A DNA stretch of 27,659 nucleotides from Didymodactylos carnosus (Eukaryota; Rotifera; Eurotatoria; Philodinida; Philodinidae). The stretch spans positions 1-27,659 of the forward strand of contig CAJNOQ010001888.1 in the NCBI GenBank assembly GCA_905250885.1, written 5' to 3'. The translations under genes and the position numbers were made by a program. The notes beneath the pieces were generated by a model, which saw only the letters and a program-made list of their open reading frames with translations, was not told the origin of the DNA and did not search any database. Positions 1-10,582 of this stretch are shown here, piece after piece. Every line of letters starts with the position of its first letter. The stretch's first letter is position 1.

Positions 1-2
1 TG

Positions 3-89
3 CTGGTTAATGAGTCGACGAGAATGTTGAAAAGACGGGTGACAGAATATTTTAATAAAAAACAAATACAAATTGATTTTGTGTTCTAG
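3..89 (+). CDS. Possible C-terminal end of an upstream gene (partial)
   Basis: An open frame enters from the left edge and runs 28 codons to a TAG at 87-89. The predicted peptide is mixed and basic in composition (it contains LKRRVTEYFNKKQIQ), unlike the Phe/Ile/Tyr-rich noise of the AT-rich spacer. An AATAAA lies about 70 nt downstream at 157-162, the spacing expected for a 3' UTR. No family can be recognised from so few residues, and a chance frame of this length cannot be excluded. Confidence 0.3.
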   Translation: MVNESTRMLKRRVTEYFNKKQIQIDFVF

Positions 90-156
90 TGACATATGAT
101 ATATTGGTACATGTCGAAATTCTCAGAGGCATGTAGTAATTGACTATTGTTAACAA

Positions 157-162
157 AATAAA
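157..162 (+). terminator. Possible polyadenylation signal AATAAA
   Basis: AATAAA lies about 70 nt after the TAG that may end the upstream gene. In DNA this AT-rich the hexamer occurs often by chance, so it is only supporting evidence. Confidence 0.25.
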
Positions 163-759
163 CATTTAATTCTAAGATATGTGTTAAATCTTTTGTTCAT
201 CAAGAGAGATTGTTTATTATATGATAGCTCTAGTTTTCCATTTAATATTTGATAAATTGTTGCTCTATAAAAGATCGAGGTTAGAATCTTTTCTTTCCCC
301 AACTTAGAGAGTGAAAAAAGTTAGGATAAGATGTGCTTATACACCTATTTATTGTTTTTATATCTTGTTATTTTTAAAAATCTATGTAGAATGATTCGTC
401 GTTTCTACACGATAGAAGTAACCTGTCGAAACCAGTTAGTTCCACTGAAATATTTTTTTCTGATCTCTAGCCTACATTTTTGTTTCTACTCATGAAATAT
501 TGAATAATTTTATTCAGTGTCCAGTTTCCTTATTATTTATTTGGTTTTGTTATATATTTTTAATTTTTTTGTTCTTGGTATTTATTTAACATAATACACT
601 TTTTCGGTCATATTTTTATCTTGGATATTCTTACTCTCTGTTTCTGTGGAATACAATACTTTATTAATTGCTTACTTTGTTTTAGATAGTATATTCATTT
701 ATTTATTTTGCTTATTTGTTTCTATCTAGAAATGATGTTTATATAAAAAGACAAGAGCG
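163..759. other. Intergenic region and 5' leader of the PWWP gene
   Basis: No coding frame is convincing here. The last part has a pyrimidine-rich tract ending in AG at 728-729, a plausible splice or trans-splice acceptor 30 nt before the ATG of the next gene. Between acceptor and start is a tiny upstream frame (ATG ATG TTT ATA TAA, 732-746). A TATA-like stretch (tatataaaaag) also lies just before the ATG, but it is not distinguishable from background AT-richness. Confidence 0.35.
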
Positions 760-3700
760 ATGAGTAAAAAATCAGCATCACGAACATTTTTCTCTAAAAA
801 TGAACATCATCTCCGTTCAAAACCATTGACAGTCGATAAGTTTGTTTTTGATGAAGAAGTCAGTGAAAAAGATAAATCAAAGAAAACGCTATTACACGAA
901 TCACTTACAACACCAACAAAACGTCAGCGTAAAGAGCGATCAGCCACGAGTAGCGAACCACAAACAAAAAGAGGTATACCACCAACAAATGTGAATAATA
1001 AACAACAAAAAGGACACATTGCTCAGCCGTATGATGGCTACGAAAGACCAGTAACACGTCGTGCATCACGTCTAGTTTCACAAACAAACACATCAACAAC
1101 GGTAGCTGCGCCACCTTCGTCATTAGCCTCTACCATTGATTCACCACAGCTTCGTAAATTAAAAATGAAACCTAAATTAATAAAGAAAAAACAAAGCAAA
1201 AGGAAATCATCACCAACAATTTCATCCTCATTGGAACCAGCAGCACCCGTGACTGCACCTCCAGAGATATCTACACAATCAGTAACTCAAAAAGAAGAGC
1301 CCTTACCAAGAACAACCCAAGAAGCAGAAAACATTGTGCCCAAACGGCAAAATATTCGTAGACGAATTCAAAAATCAACCAGACATAAAGAAAAGGCTGT
1401 TGCGTCATCTGAAGTGAATCTCGATACGTTAGCCCCTAAGGAAAATGAATCAAGACAAAATAATGATATAGCTCTCAATTCTACTCCGATTCTTACCGTT
1501 ATTCATAATGATGATAGTAACAATAACAGTCAAGCTTCACAACAATCACCAATACAGCAACAAATTGATTTTGATTCTGATAAAATTAATGATATATCAA
1601 TATCGGAAGCCATGACGCTCGGATCACCTATTCGATGCGATCAAAATGAAGATGACAGTGACAATTCGATAAGCGTCACATGGACAGGTTCAAGCAAAAT
1701 GTCAACAGAAATATTGAAAAGACGTTTTCATTTTCCGAAGCAAGAGCCGCAGCAATTCAATCGAAAGGTAAAAACAATAATATTTTTTCAGAGAATCGTG
1801 TTGAATTTTGACCCTAGCAATAAATTATATGTGCATATTTGGTAAAAGTATACAATTCTAGCTACTTTGTCGAAAAAAGTGTTAATTAAATTTCTAATAA
1901 GAAAGTAACTTCATTATTTTCTTTTCAAAACCTATAGAACGGAAGTAAACTACTATTAATTAAAGAATTTTTATTACCAAATAAATTGTAAAATTTGAGT
2001 TATTAAGTTGTCATAGATTGAAACTGTCACTTAATCAAAACGGTTTTTTTATTGCTATCAAACTAAAACAGCAACAAAACACCGCTGGTAAGTGGAATAT
2101 TTAGTGATTAAAAGAAAAGTATAAGTTTGTTATAAATGTTGGTCGACTTATGTAGCAAAAGAACACATCGAGAAGATTTCATGTCAACAGTCCATAAAAT
2201 TAGCGATTAATACGAATAATTCTCTCTAAAATGAAGATGATGATAAAAAAAATGAATTTCGTGTTCGTGCGTTCTCTCATGTGTGGAGTTTTTTTTATAA
2301 AAATTTGTGTATCGTTTACAAATAAACATAAACAAAAACAGTTTGTTTTTTAATTAAATATATATTTAATACACTTGAGAAGGTCGTTCACAATCTTTTT
2401 TTAACATCATCTTCTTCCAAAGAGAATTAATTTGTGCTCATGTTTATTAGCTAATTTTTTTATCGCTGTTATCTCTCTCTCTTCTATTTGTGAACAATCA
2501 TTCTCAAGTGTAGGGAATGGGAAGTGCTTATTGGTCTTATGTTGTATACATGCTATTTGCAGTGGTTTTAACACTAAATACGCTATCCAGATCCAAGCAC
2601 TAATTTGAATCTTGTAGCTAATTGACCCTGTGTTTATAGGTTTTTAAGATCTTGGTTATTACAGAGGATTTTTTAGGCATGTAACCCGGTGAAAATCATC
2701 CAGCTTAATTTTAGTATGTGTCTTATTTTTAGAAGGCGTTTATCCCAAGGTTTTCGAATCTTGAATCATTCTCTGAAAAATTTTCTGGTACTCCAATTAA
2801 TGACTCATTAACATCGGTTAACAAAAATAATATAAATTCGAGTGATTTAAATCCTCAACCACTAAAACGTCGTTTGAGTAGACGTTGTTCAGACGAAGAT
2901 TATCAACCTCCCGAAGCACTTTTACGTGAAATTACAACACAATTACGAACAGCAATTTCTCCTTTATCACCATCTAATATTGAAGTAAATTCTTTACGGA
3001 ACGATTTTGAATATGATTATCCAAATAATACGTTAAATAATACAATGGATAGTGAAAAAGATGATTTCGCACTCAATTCTAAACCCAAACCACGACGATT
3101 TGCTGTTAAAAGTACTCAAGTAAGAAAGAATAATAATTCTCAAATAACAGGAGAAAAACAACCGAATAATAATGTTTCATGGAAACAATCACCAATAAAA
3201 CAAACCTCAAAATTACCACAACAGTATGACGAAGCTGACGTCGAAGATGATGTAAATGAATCAATAGCAGATGTTGATGTTGATGATTACGATTATCATC
3301 CGAATGTAAGTTATTCAAAGAAAGGAACAAGTACGGCACGAAGAACAGCAACTCGAGGTGGATCTAGAATGGGAAAATATCCACAGCAACAACGAAAAAT
3401 GTGGAATGATGAATATGATGCATTTGATGAAGATGAAGACGAGGAATCATATGAAAGAGGTATATTTTTTGCATTTGCAAGTCTAACCAAATGTTTTTTA
3501 AACCTAAACACATTATTTTGAGTACAAAATAAAAAATCCAATTGTTTCTTTTTTTAGGTCATAATCAATCTTATGATGAAATGTACACATTTGAACCAGC
3601 TAATAAACGTCGTGCCAGTAATGCTCAGTATCGTGGAACTAGTGACACTCGTCGTTCATCCCAGAGTAGTTCAAATGAACGTCGTATTGCTATTAATAAC

Positions 3701-6690
3701 GGCCGTCAACCAATTTATAAACCATATAAATCATCAACATATCGGCCCACACCCGCAACTCTTGGTTTATCAAGTAGTCGACGTAATACAAACTTTTCCA
3801 CACATCGCGCTGTCGATAAACAACGGCCCATCGTGAATACAAGTGGATTTAATTCATCAGGATTAAAACAGCAACGACACTGGGTAAGTTAAGAGTTCTA
3901 CCATATAAGTAACTGATTTGTTTTCATAATATATCTGTTTAGCCATCAAATGATGATGAGTATTATCTATCATCGACATCCGGTCAACTTCAACCGGGCC
4001 TAGTTCCACGCACATCGTCGGCAACATCAACAATGTCATCAGTAGCTCATCAAAATCGAACAAACTCTGGGAATACCTATGTTGCTAAAATTAATGATGT
4101 GCAGTTAAGTGAAGTAGCGAATAGTTCACAAATATTTTTTGTTAATGTTCCTCAATCAGGACAAGAAATGAATAATGCAACGCGTACTGATCAATCACAA
4201 CAACAACAAGTTTTATCGGTATTAACTGGCATGAATTCAACAACATCACCACAAACAACGGATTTACAAACAGCGAATGTCTTACCGTTAGCAGTTGTTC
4301 AACAAGCACAAGTAAAAACAAATGATCAACAAACATTAGCATTTACGCTGAAATTTCCAATTGAAACACGATCAACAAGACCAATATTACCTAAACCATC
4401 CGCTACTGATCAACAGTCAACATCAAAACCGTTCTCATGGTCTCGTCCACCAATGCCAATGCCAGAAAGAAATATCGAAGACGAGTCAACAAAAAAAAGT
4501 CATCGAGGATTAACAATCATACCCATTAATGATAATGGACGAGAATCAAATCGAATGGATATGGATACAATGGAAGCGGCACATGTTCTGGCATCAGCTG
4601 CTGATATGACAATAGCAGCTGCCAATGCTAAAAAAAATCAACAAGACGATGAAATGAATGTAGACGCACCAATTGCTGGTGAAGAAACGGTACAAACACA
4701 AGAATTACATATCGATGAACAGCAAAGGAATGAAAAACAAAACTTAGACAATCAACAACCAACAACGATCACCGCGAAAGTGATTGATGACAATGGAGTT
4801 GAACATACTGTGGTCTTGTCAACAGAAGAAGCTTCACAAATCTTGACCGATGGTGCTGTACTTGTCGATGGTAATGCAACTATGGCAGGTAAGAATATTT
4901 CTCAGATATATTCGCCATTTTGCTAGAGAATATTCAGTGATACATATCAAATAAATGACTTTTAAGCATATTCTTTAGGTAATACAATATCCATTGAACC
5001 CCAAACATACCAGTTAGATTTATCTCAATTTTCACTTGATGCCAATCAATTACAAGCAGCTTTAGCTCAAGCGGGCATTGATACTAGTCAACCATTAACT
5101 ATTGAACAAATAATAACTGATCCACAAATACCAGGACAACCTCAACAAACAGCAACATTATGTACATCGCCTGATGGTACACAATTCATTTTAACTCAAC
5201 CACAAACAAATTCATCACAAACACAACAATATATTTTACAAACAAATACATCTCCAGTTGTTTTGCAGCAATCTACTGGTCCACAGTATACAACTATTGT
5301 TCCATCGACGAACGACATTTCTGCAAATAATGAACAACAAAGAAAACATGATTCGATTTATCAACAAAAACAACAATCAACCACGGCTCCCAAACGTCGT
5401 TTTGCTGTTAAAAGTACAGCCAGTACAATACATGTAGAGAAAACTGATGATAATTCAAATGATAATAATGGAGATCAGGGAACTGTTACTGGTAGAGAAA
5501 GAAAAGCAGCATATGCAACAAAATCAACCGTAACACCAATAGAAGACGATGGTAAATTGCATTTCTCTTTTCATACTTTTTCCAGGAGTTTTAAGACGCG
5601 GAATTATATCGTTTGATTATTTTACGAAAGTGTACTGAAAACATGAAAGACTAAATTAAAGTAGAAATTCTGATATTTGGCTGATTTTAATTTTATTATA
5701 GTTTTTCCTTTACAGACGTTTTTTAAATAGGCAACCCGTATTGAATACAATTCATTGTTAATTTAGATGAAGGTATTGTTGGCATACGAGCATATAGGCG
5801 AAAAAATTCTAACGGTAAAAAAGTATCAATAGATACTTTCGAGGATGATCAAGTACCCCAAAAATCATCGCCTGGAATCACTGGTGGTCGTTTATCCTCG
5901 TCAACAGATACTGATGAAAATCGACATAATTCTCGACAATCACTATCACGCTCTTTTCAATCTGATAACAACAACGATCAAAGTGTGACACGTCGAACGA
6001 CAAATGGACGTGGCGAAGTTGTTTGGATAGTTGTCTCGAAAATGCCCGCATGGCCTGCTCAAATTGTATGTATTTTTCTTTTAAATTCTTTGACAACAAT
6101 AATTGAATTTGTTTTTCTTGGAGGTTGCTCGATCAACTGGTTGTTTAATGATTAAGTATTTTAATGACGATAGTGAACCAGATTTAGTATCAGGCGATTG
6201 TTTAAAACCGTTTTTAAAATATTATGATGATTATGCTAATATTGGTCCCTGTACAGTTCGTCGTCGTCAAGGTTTTCAACAAGCTTTAGATGATGCCTAT
6301 GCTGAATGGTTAAATAATCGTGTAAAAATACGTCCATCATCATCGAATATTATTCATGAAATGAAAACACACGATGGTCGAGTTTATCGAACAAATGATA
6401 TTGTATGGGCATGGCATATTGTACAAATGATATGGTGGCCAGCTAAAATTCTTAATTTATATCGTCATGGTGAAATAGAAGTCGAATATTTGGTGTCAAA
6501 TGACAAAGAAATATTAAAAGACGATAGTATTGAACTATATAATGAATTTTATCATAAATATCATAAATCAGACATTGAAAAAACAGATTTAACATACCAT
6601 GAAGCTATTAAACAAGCACAAAGTGCATTAGAAGATTCAACGCAACCATCCACAACAGCAACGCCAGCCACAATAGTAATAAATAATTAA
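760..6690 (+). CDS. Large disordered nuclear protein with two C-terminal PWWP domains (7 exons)
   Basis: Predicted join: 760-1767, 2733-3459, 3558-3883, 3943-4888, 4979-5551, 5767-6065, 6124-6690. All junctions are GT-AG, the reading frame is continuous, and the total is 4446 nt, giving 1481 residues plus TAA. Residues 1 to about 1270 are low-complexity (Lys/Ser/Thr-rich in exon 1, Gln/Asn-rich later), with basic patches (KRRLSRR) that look like nuclear localisation signals. The motif RRFAVKST occurs at residues 457-464 and 1142-1149, with a looser version (YATKST) about 35 residues after the second. PWWP 1 begins about residue 1276 (GEVVWIVVSKMPAWPAQI) and is split by the last intron. PWWP 2 spans about 1383-1441 (VWAWHIVQMIWWPAKI). 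PWWP domains bind methylated H3K36 nucleosomes and DNA, so a chromatin-reader or recruiter role is inferred. I see no methyltransferase, helicase or other catalytic domain, and cannot assign an orthologue. Exon boundaries are predicted by eye. Confidence 0.82.
1768..2732 (+). other. Intron 1 of the PWWP gene (965 bp)
   Basis: The donor gtaaaa follows an AAG codon and the acceptor is ttatttttag. Exon 2 continues in phase 0. It is four to sixteen times longer than the other five introns of the gene. I see no gene, repeat or non-coding RNA inside it; it is AT-rich with T tracts. A long first intron often carries regulatory elements, but nothing in the sequence shows this directly. Confidence 0.65.
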
Positions 6691-6694
6691 TAAA
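6689..6694 (+). terminator. Polyadenylation signal overlapping the PWWP stop codon
   Basis: AATAAA begins inside the TAA stop codon (6688-6690), so transcripts cleaved from this signal would have a 3' UTR of only about 10-30 nt. Other candidate signals downstream are possible. Confidence 0.35.
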
Positions 6695-7807
6695 CATTAT
6701 TTACGTCAAGAAATATTATCTAAGAGTAATTGACTATAGAAAGTCATTTGTTATGCAATAATTTCAAGAATGTTTATTTTATTTTCTATTAAGAAATTTC
6801 ATTTTATTTATTCATATATAGTATCTATCATAATTTCGATGTTTCTATAATTTGGCTGTAAAATCAACATTACTACTATCTCTTTGTTTTGATTTGTTTT
6901 GATTGAATTTTTGAAACTTATACGTTCAATTATTGGATGGATAAATATTGTTAGCGAACTGCAAGATAAATTTGTTCTTAATTTGTATATATATTTAAGT
7001 AGTTACATCATTTATTCTTCTCGATCGAAAGGCTAAAGATTTTCAGATTTTAGTTGTATGGTGGTTTATTTTAAGTGTTTGTATGTATACTATGTATACA
7101 ATACAATTTTGTTTATTTACCTTAGTCTATGTATGTAGATACACACATATATCTTTTCTATTTTTGTTTGTGTCGTATGTTATGTTTATATTATGTACAG
7201 CGTATTTTCTACTTATCTCATCATGTTTTCTATGTATATATATTTTTTAATGAAAAAGAGAGAAGATGATAAGAGTTATTTCTTTATTACGGGCACGTGT
7301 TGTAACATCGTTTTTGTTTTATTATGTAAAATTCTTACAGTTTTCTTGTGTATTTTTTTTTTTCATTGAAAGTTTTTGTTGATATTCTGAGACATTTCTT
7401 TTTCTGTAGACAAAAGAATTGAACAGAAGTATAGAGAAAAAAGGCAAAAAAAACAGCTTTTCAACGTATAACGAATCGAATAGAACAAGTGTATCAGTTT
7501 CATCAATATCTGCAAAGATTTGCAATGAGAACAAAAAATGGTCAAGATTCATGCATGATTTCAAAATTAACCGATTGTTACAGGTATCTGAACAAATTTC
7601 TGAAAAGACTTAAATGATAGACCATTCTTTAAATGCAACTGTATCCGTATTTACCTAGTCTGACAAACTCCTAGTTTTAGATATGATATTGAAATCTAGT
7701 GATTTAATTTTCTTTCTTATGCTTTTCTAACTCGATTATGATTGTACCTTTGGTCCTTCATCGGTAGTTTGATTTTAAATAAATATGTCTTTGGAAATCT
7801 TTTTTAG
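6695..7807. other. Intergenic spacer, 3' UTR/5' leader material
   Basis: AT-rich with T tracts and short palindromic TATAC-type sequences near 7085-7105. A 64-codon open frame at 7419-7613 (Lys/Asn/Ser-rich, no ATG start, no recognisable domain) is probably chance. The stretch ends in a pyrimidine-rich tract and AG at 7806-7807, 8 nt before the next start codon, which looks like an acceptor for a 5'-UTR intron or a spliced leader. Confidence 0.4.
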
Positions 7808-7815
7808 ACAAACAT

Positions 7816-7968
7816 ATGAAAGTTTTACGTACTTTGTTTATATCGAGCGTTGGATTTTATGTTGGCGCTTATTCCGTTCAAAATTATAAAATACCAAAAA
7901 TGATTTCTCCTAAACAATTGTACGAACGCTTTAGAAATTATATGTTAACAGGCAAAAAAGACGATTAA
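7816..7968 (+). CDS. STMP1: STMP1-like short transmembrane mitochondrial micropeptide (DUF4535 family)
   Basis: A 50-codon frame with ATG at 7816 and TAA at 7966-7968. Residues about 5-20 form one hydrophobic helix with small residues (GFYVGAY), followed directly by VQNYKIP and a short charged tail ending KKDD. This arrangement, a glycine-spaced helix then Q-N-Y-x-I-P, is the signature I recall for vertebrate STMP1/C7orf73 (about 47 residues) and plant DUF4535 proteins. Family members sit in mitochondrial membranes and have been linked to respiratory chain complexes. Total length agrees with the family. An acceptor-like tttttttag ends 8 nt before the ATG, and an AATAAA lies about 160 nt after the stop. 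The gene is single-exon in its coding part. The family call rests on a short motif, so it is likely but not certain. Confidence 0.66.
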   Translation: MKVLRTLFISSVGFYVGAYSVQNYKIPKMISPKQLYERFRNYMLTGKKDD

Positions 7969-8126
7969 ATTCGTTTTAATCTGTAGTTTTACTATCTAAT
8001 GTTTTTTCCTATACAGATAGAGACAATTTGCCCAAACTTATTTTTGTCTACATTCAAATATGGAAGATATATTTAGTCGGTGAGCACTGAAAAAATGACG
8101 ACAACACTAAGATTAAAAAATCAAAA

Positions 8127-8132
8127 AATAAA
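8127..8132 (+). terminator. Possible polyadenylation signal for the STMP1-like gene
   Basis: AATAAA about 160 nt downstream of the micropeptide stop codon, in an A-rich context. Plausible 3' UTR length, but weak on its own. Confidence 0.3.
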
Positions 8133-8465
8133 TATTATATTTTTCTGAAAACAAACATTTTCCTTGCTCCAAATAACTATTTGATCCTGCATTTCATTTT
8201 TTGTCTCTGATGTATTTTTGTTCGTTTCAAATATCTGTATTTTGGTTCTGTTTAAAAAAAAATTATATACTAACATGTTTTGTAGAAAAGAATATTTCTT
8301 GATTTTTTTGCATGATTAAGAAAATATGCAGATTTAGCCGTAAGTATCAATTATAGTGATTCATATTTTGTTATTGAAAAGGCTATCATAAATACATTTG
8401 TCACAAAATTTGATATTAAAAGCGAATTGTACATATTACAGACAGCTAGAATAGTTTGTTTGTAG

Positions 8466-9060
8466 ATGTTATTAAAATATTTTGCGTCTAATCGAAAAAA
8501 CATATCATCCGTGTACCATTCATCCATTTATTTTATATAAACATTTTTTAATAACAACTCTAGTAAAGGAAGCACAATTTCGTGACTATAATGTGTTGAA
8601 ACAAACAAATTTACTATTTATCATACCCCATTACAAAATCATCAACATCTACTGTCAATAATTCTTTCAACATCAGCAAATATTGAGGAAGATTTATCGG
8701 TAATCGAATATGAGACAATTACTAATGAGACACTTGAATCATTAACAGAAAAATTTGAATTTATTATTGATAAATATAAATAGTCAACCGATTACGATGT
8801 AACATATATTAGTGGTGTGTTGACCGTTGATCTAGGACAAAATGAAACTTATGTGATCAATAAGCAAACACCAAATCGACAAATATGGCTATCATCACCT
8901 CAAAGTGGTCCAAAACGATATGACTATGCACAAAAACGTTGGATATACAAATATGATTAAATATCGTTGCATAATTTATTAAAAAAATGAAATATTACAA
9001 ATATTTAAAGATAAAATTGATTTTCAAGAGTGTTCATATGGAGATAAAAAAGTAAAGTGA
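8466..9060 (+). pseudogene. FXN: Frataxin pseudogene, full-length and intronless
   Basis: One frame from ATG 8466 reads a mitochondrial-type presequence (MLLKYFASNRKN), an acidic helix region (YETITNETLESLTEKF), then the diagnostic frataxin core [27 protein letters not shown] and SGPKRYDY, which is nearly invariant in animal frataxins. The frame is broken by five stops (8538 TAA, 8583 TGA, 8589 TAA, 8781 TAG, 8958 TAA) and a +1 shift at about 8988, after which the C-terminal helix continues as EILQIFKDKIDFQE and ends at TGA 9058-9060. Intact frataxin is the mitochondrial iron-binding activator of Fe-S cluster assembly. Total length (about 198 codons) matches the family. No intron interrupts it, although animal frataxin genes are usually multi-exon, so it may be a processed copy; no poly(A) tail or target duplication is obvious. 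The high conservation of the core suggests recent decay. Confidence 0.9.
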
Positions 9061-9589
9061 TGTTTGACTTCTAATTTTATTTTGCTATTTATACAACACA
9101 TTGATTGACTAAATTTGATATTTTTAGAACTAGTTTAGTTCAACTAGTATTAGCTTATTGATAATCTGAATATCTGTTTTTGATGTCTAAGCATTTTTGG
9201 TGTATCGAAAATTTCATTTGTTGCATTGTGATTGAGAGAATGATGAGTATATTTCTTGTACCTCACCCCGTTCATATTGTAGATAAAACAGAGTTGATAC
9301 TAGTTTCAATAGCCATCATTGAAATAAACTATTAATTGTATAGTGCCGACATATAGATCAATATTATCTTCTAAATGAATATTTTCTACAAAAAAAATTC
9401 TTTAATAATGATTAAAATTCAACATTTTCATAGGTTTTTATGTCATTTTTCTTAAAAAATCCTTTTATAGGTATTTTGTAGTTTAACCAAATTTGTTTGA
9501 TTGATATCCAATGAAAGAATATATTTCAACATTTTTACTGTTGTTTTTTACACAATAAACTAATAATATTTTGAATAGCAGTATAAACG
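9061..9589. other. Intergenic spacer, nothing recognised
   Basis: AT-rich sequence with no open frame of note on either strand and no repeat that I can identify. Confidence 0.4.
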
Positions 9590-9756
9590 ATTGATTTCGA
9601 TCCAGAGGTGCTTCAAAACTATTATAGAAAAATCAATTAACAATGTAAACAGATTCTGTTACACTAAGATCATATTTAGATTACCGAGTAACCGATTCAA
9701 TTGAAAATTCTCCTATTGAATACTTACCATCTACTACAAACGTGCATAAAAAATAG
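9590..9756 (+). pseudogene. Possible decayed coding fragment, unknown family
   Basis: Two adjoining frames read like protein: one gives DFDPEVLQNYYRKIN and then hits a stop; another, from 9649, runs 35 codons (SVTLRSYLDYRVTDSIE, then SPIEYLPSTTN) to TAG 9754-9756. Residue composition is balanced, unlike the surrounding Phe/Ile/Asn noise. A frameshift near 9645 would join them. No family is recognised and chance is possible. Confidence 0.22.
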
Positions 9757-10555
9757 TCTTTAATTGTGGTTTGAAATAATCAAACAGTTAAGTTTGCTCT
9801 TAGAAATAATATAAAACCACTTGAAAAATGTTACACTCTTATTTCATATTATCAAGAGACAACGACAACGCCATTTTTCTTCTCCTATCACACAAATACT
9901 ATTAATATTTATTATTAACTTCGTATGTCTGAATACACAACACAACATATTAGAAAGAAAAAGAGATGTCTGTCTATTCTGTATCATCATCATCGAAAAG
10001 CCATTGTTTTTCTTTATTTGTCAAATCGGTCATTTTCAACATCATCATCACATCACATACGTATAACAAAACAATTAAACCTAAGGATAGGGGATTACAT
10101 TATATTCTTCTTCTTTTGTTACACGAAGAAAGAACGAAAGAAGAAATAAGTTTTTTTTTTTTTTTTATTGAATTCTATCAGTTGACTATATAATCGAAAG
10201 GGTACAGAAAGAAAACTAAAAGATTGAAAAAAAAAAAGACGAAAGGAAAGAATATGCCAATATAACTATTTATTATTTATTGGCTTGGTTTTCACACACA
10301 CACAAACACGAGTACAACATTTGTTTTACTTAAAAAAAAGAATAGCTCTCTACAACATTTTTTTTGTGTTTCCGACTAAAAAACCTAAGCTATATTTCTC
10401 AATAATATTCGTAGTTCTTTCATTTTTTTTTTTCTCTTCTTCTATCTAACAGCGCAAGAGAAAGTCACGATTTAACAGTAGTAGAGGAAAAAACTATTCC
10501 GATAATGTTGATAGGAACACAAATACTATTCTATCTAAACAGACATTATGATACA
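9757..10555. other. Low-complexity AT-rich tract
   Basis: Contains overlapping open frames of 74-81 codons between 9821 and 10193 in all three + frames, dominated by His/Phe/Ser/Lys runs. Frames open in every phase at once reflect low complexity, not coding. A (CA)n run sits near 10293-10308 and homopolymer T and A tracts flank it. No gene supported. Confidence 0.45.
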
Positions 10556-10558
10556 GAA

Positions 10559-10582
10559 AAAGAAGAAGAAGAAGAAGAAGAG
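10559..10582. repeat. (GAA)n microsatellite
   Basis: About seven uninterrupted GAA/AGA units, followed by a purine-rich stretch extending toward 10690 (AGAAAGAG-type). Simple repeat, no coding role apparent. Confidence 0.8.

Noticed and set aside
905..1123. Minus-strand 72-codon frame (and others at 3106-3351, 3311-3541, 3863-4063, 4142-4342, 5878-6099)
   Set aside because: All lie opposite exons of the PWWP gene and are shadows of its biased codon composition.
8466..9060. Frataxin as a functional gene with introns or stop-codon recoding
   Set aside because: All three stop codons occur inside the conserved frame, no GT-AG pairs remove them, and neighbouring genes use normal stops.
9821..10193. 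Three overlapping + strand frames of 74-81 codons
   Set aside because: Open in all frames at once, rich in His/Phe/Ser/Lys runs; typical of low-complexity AT-rich DNA.
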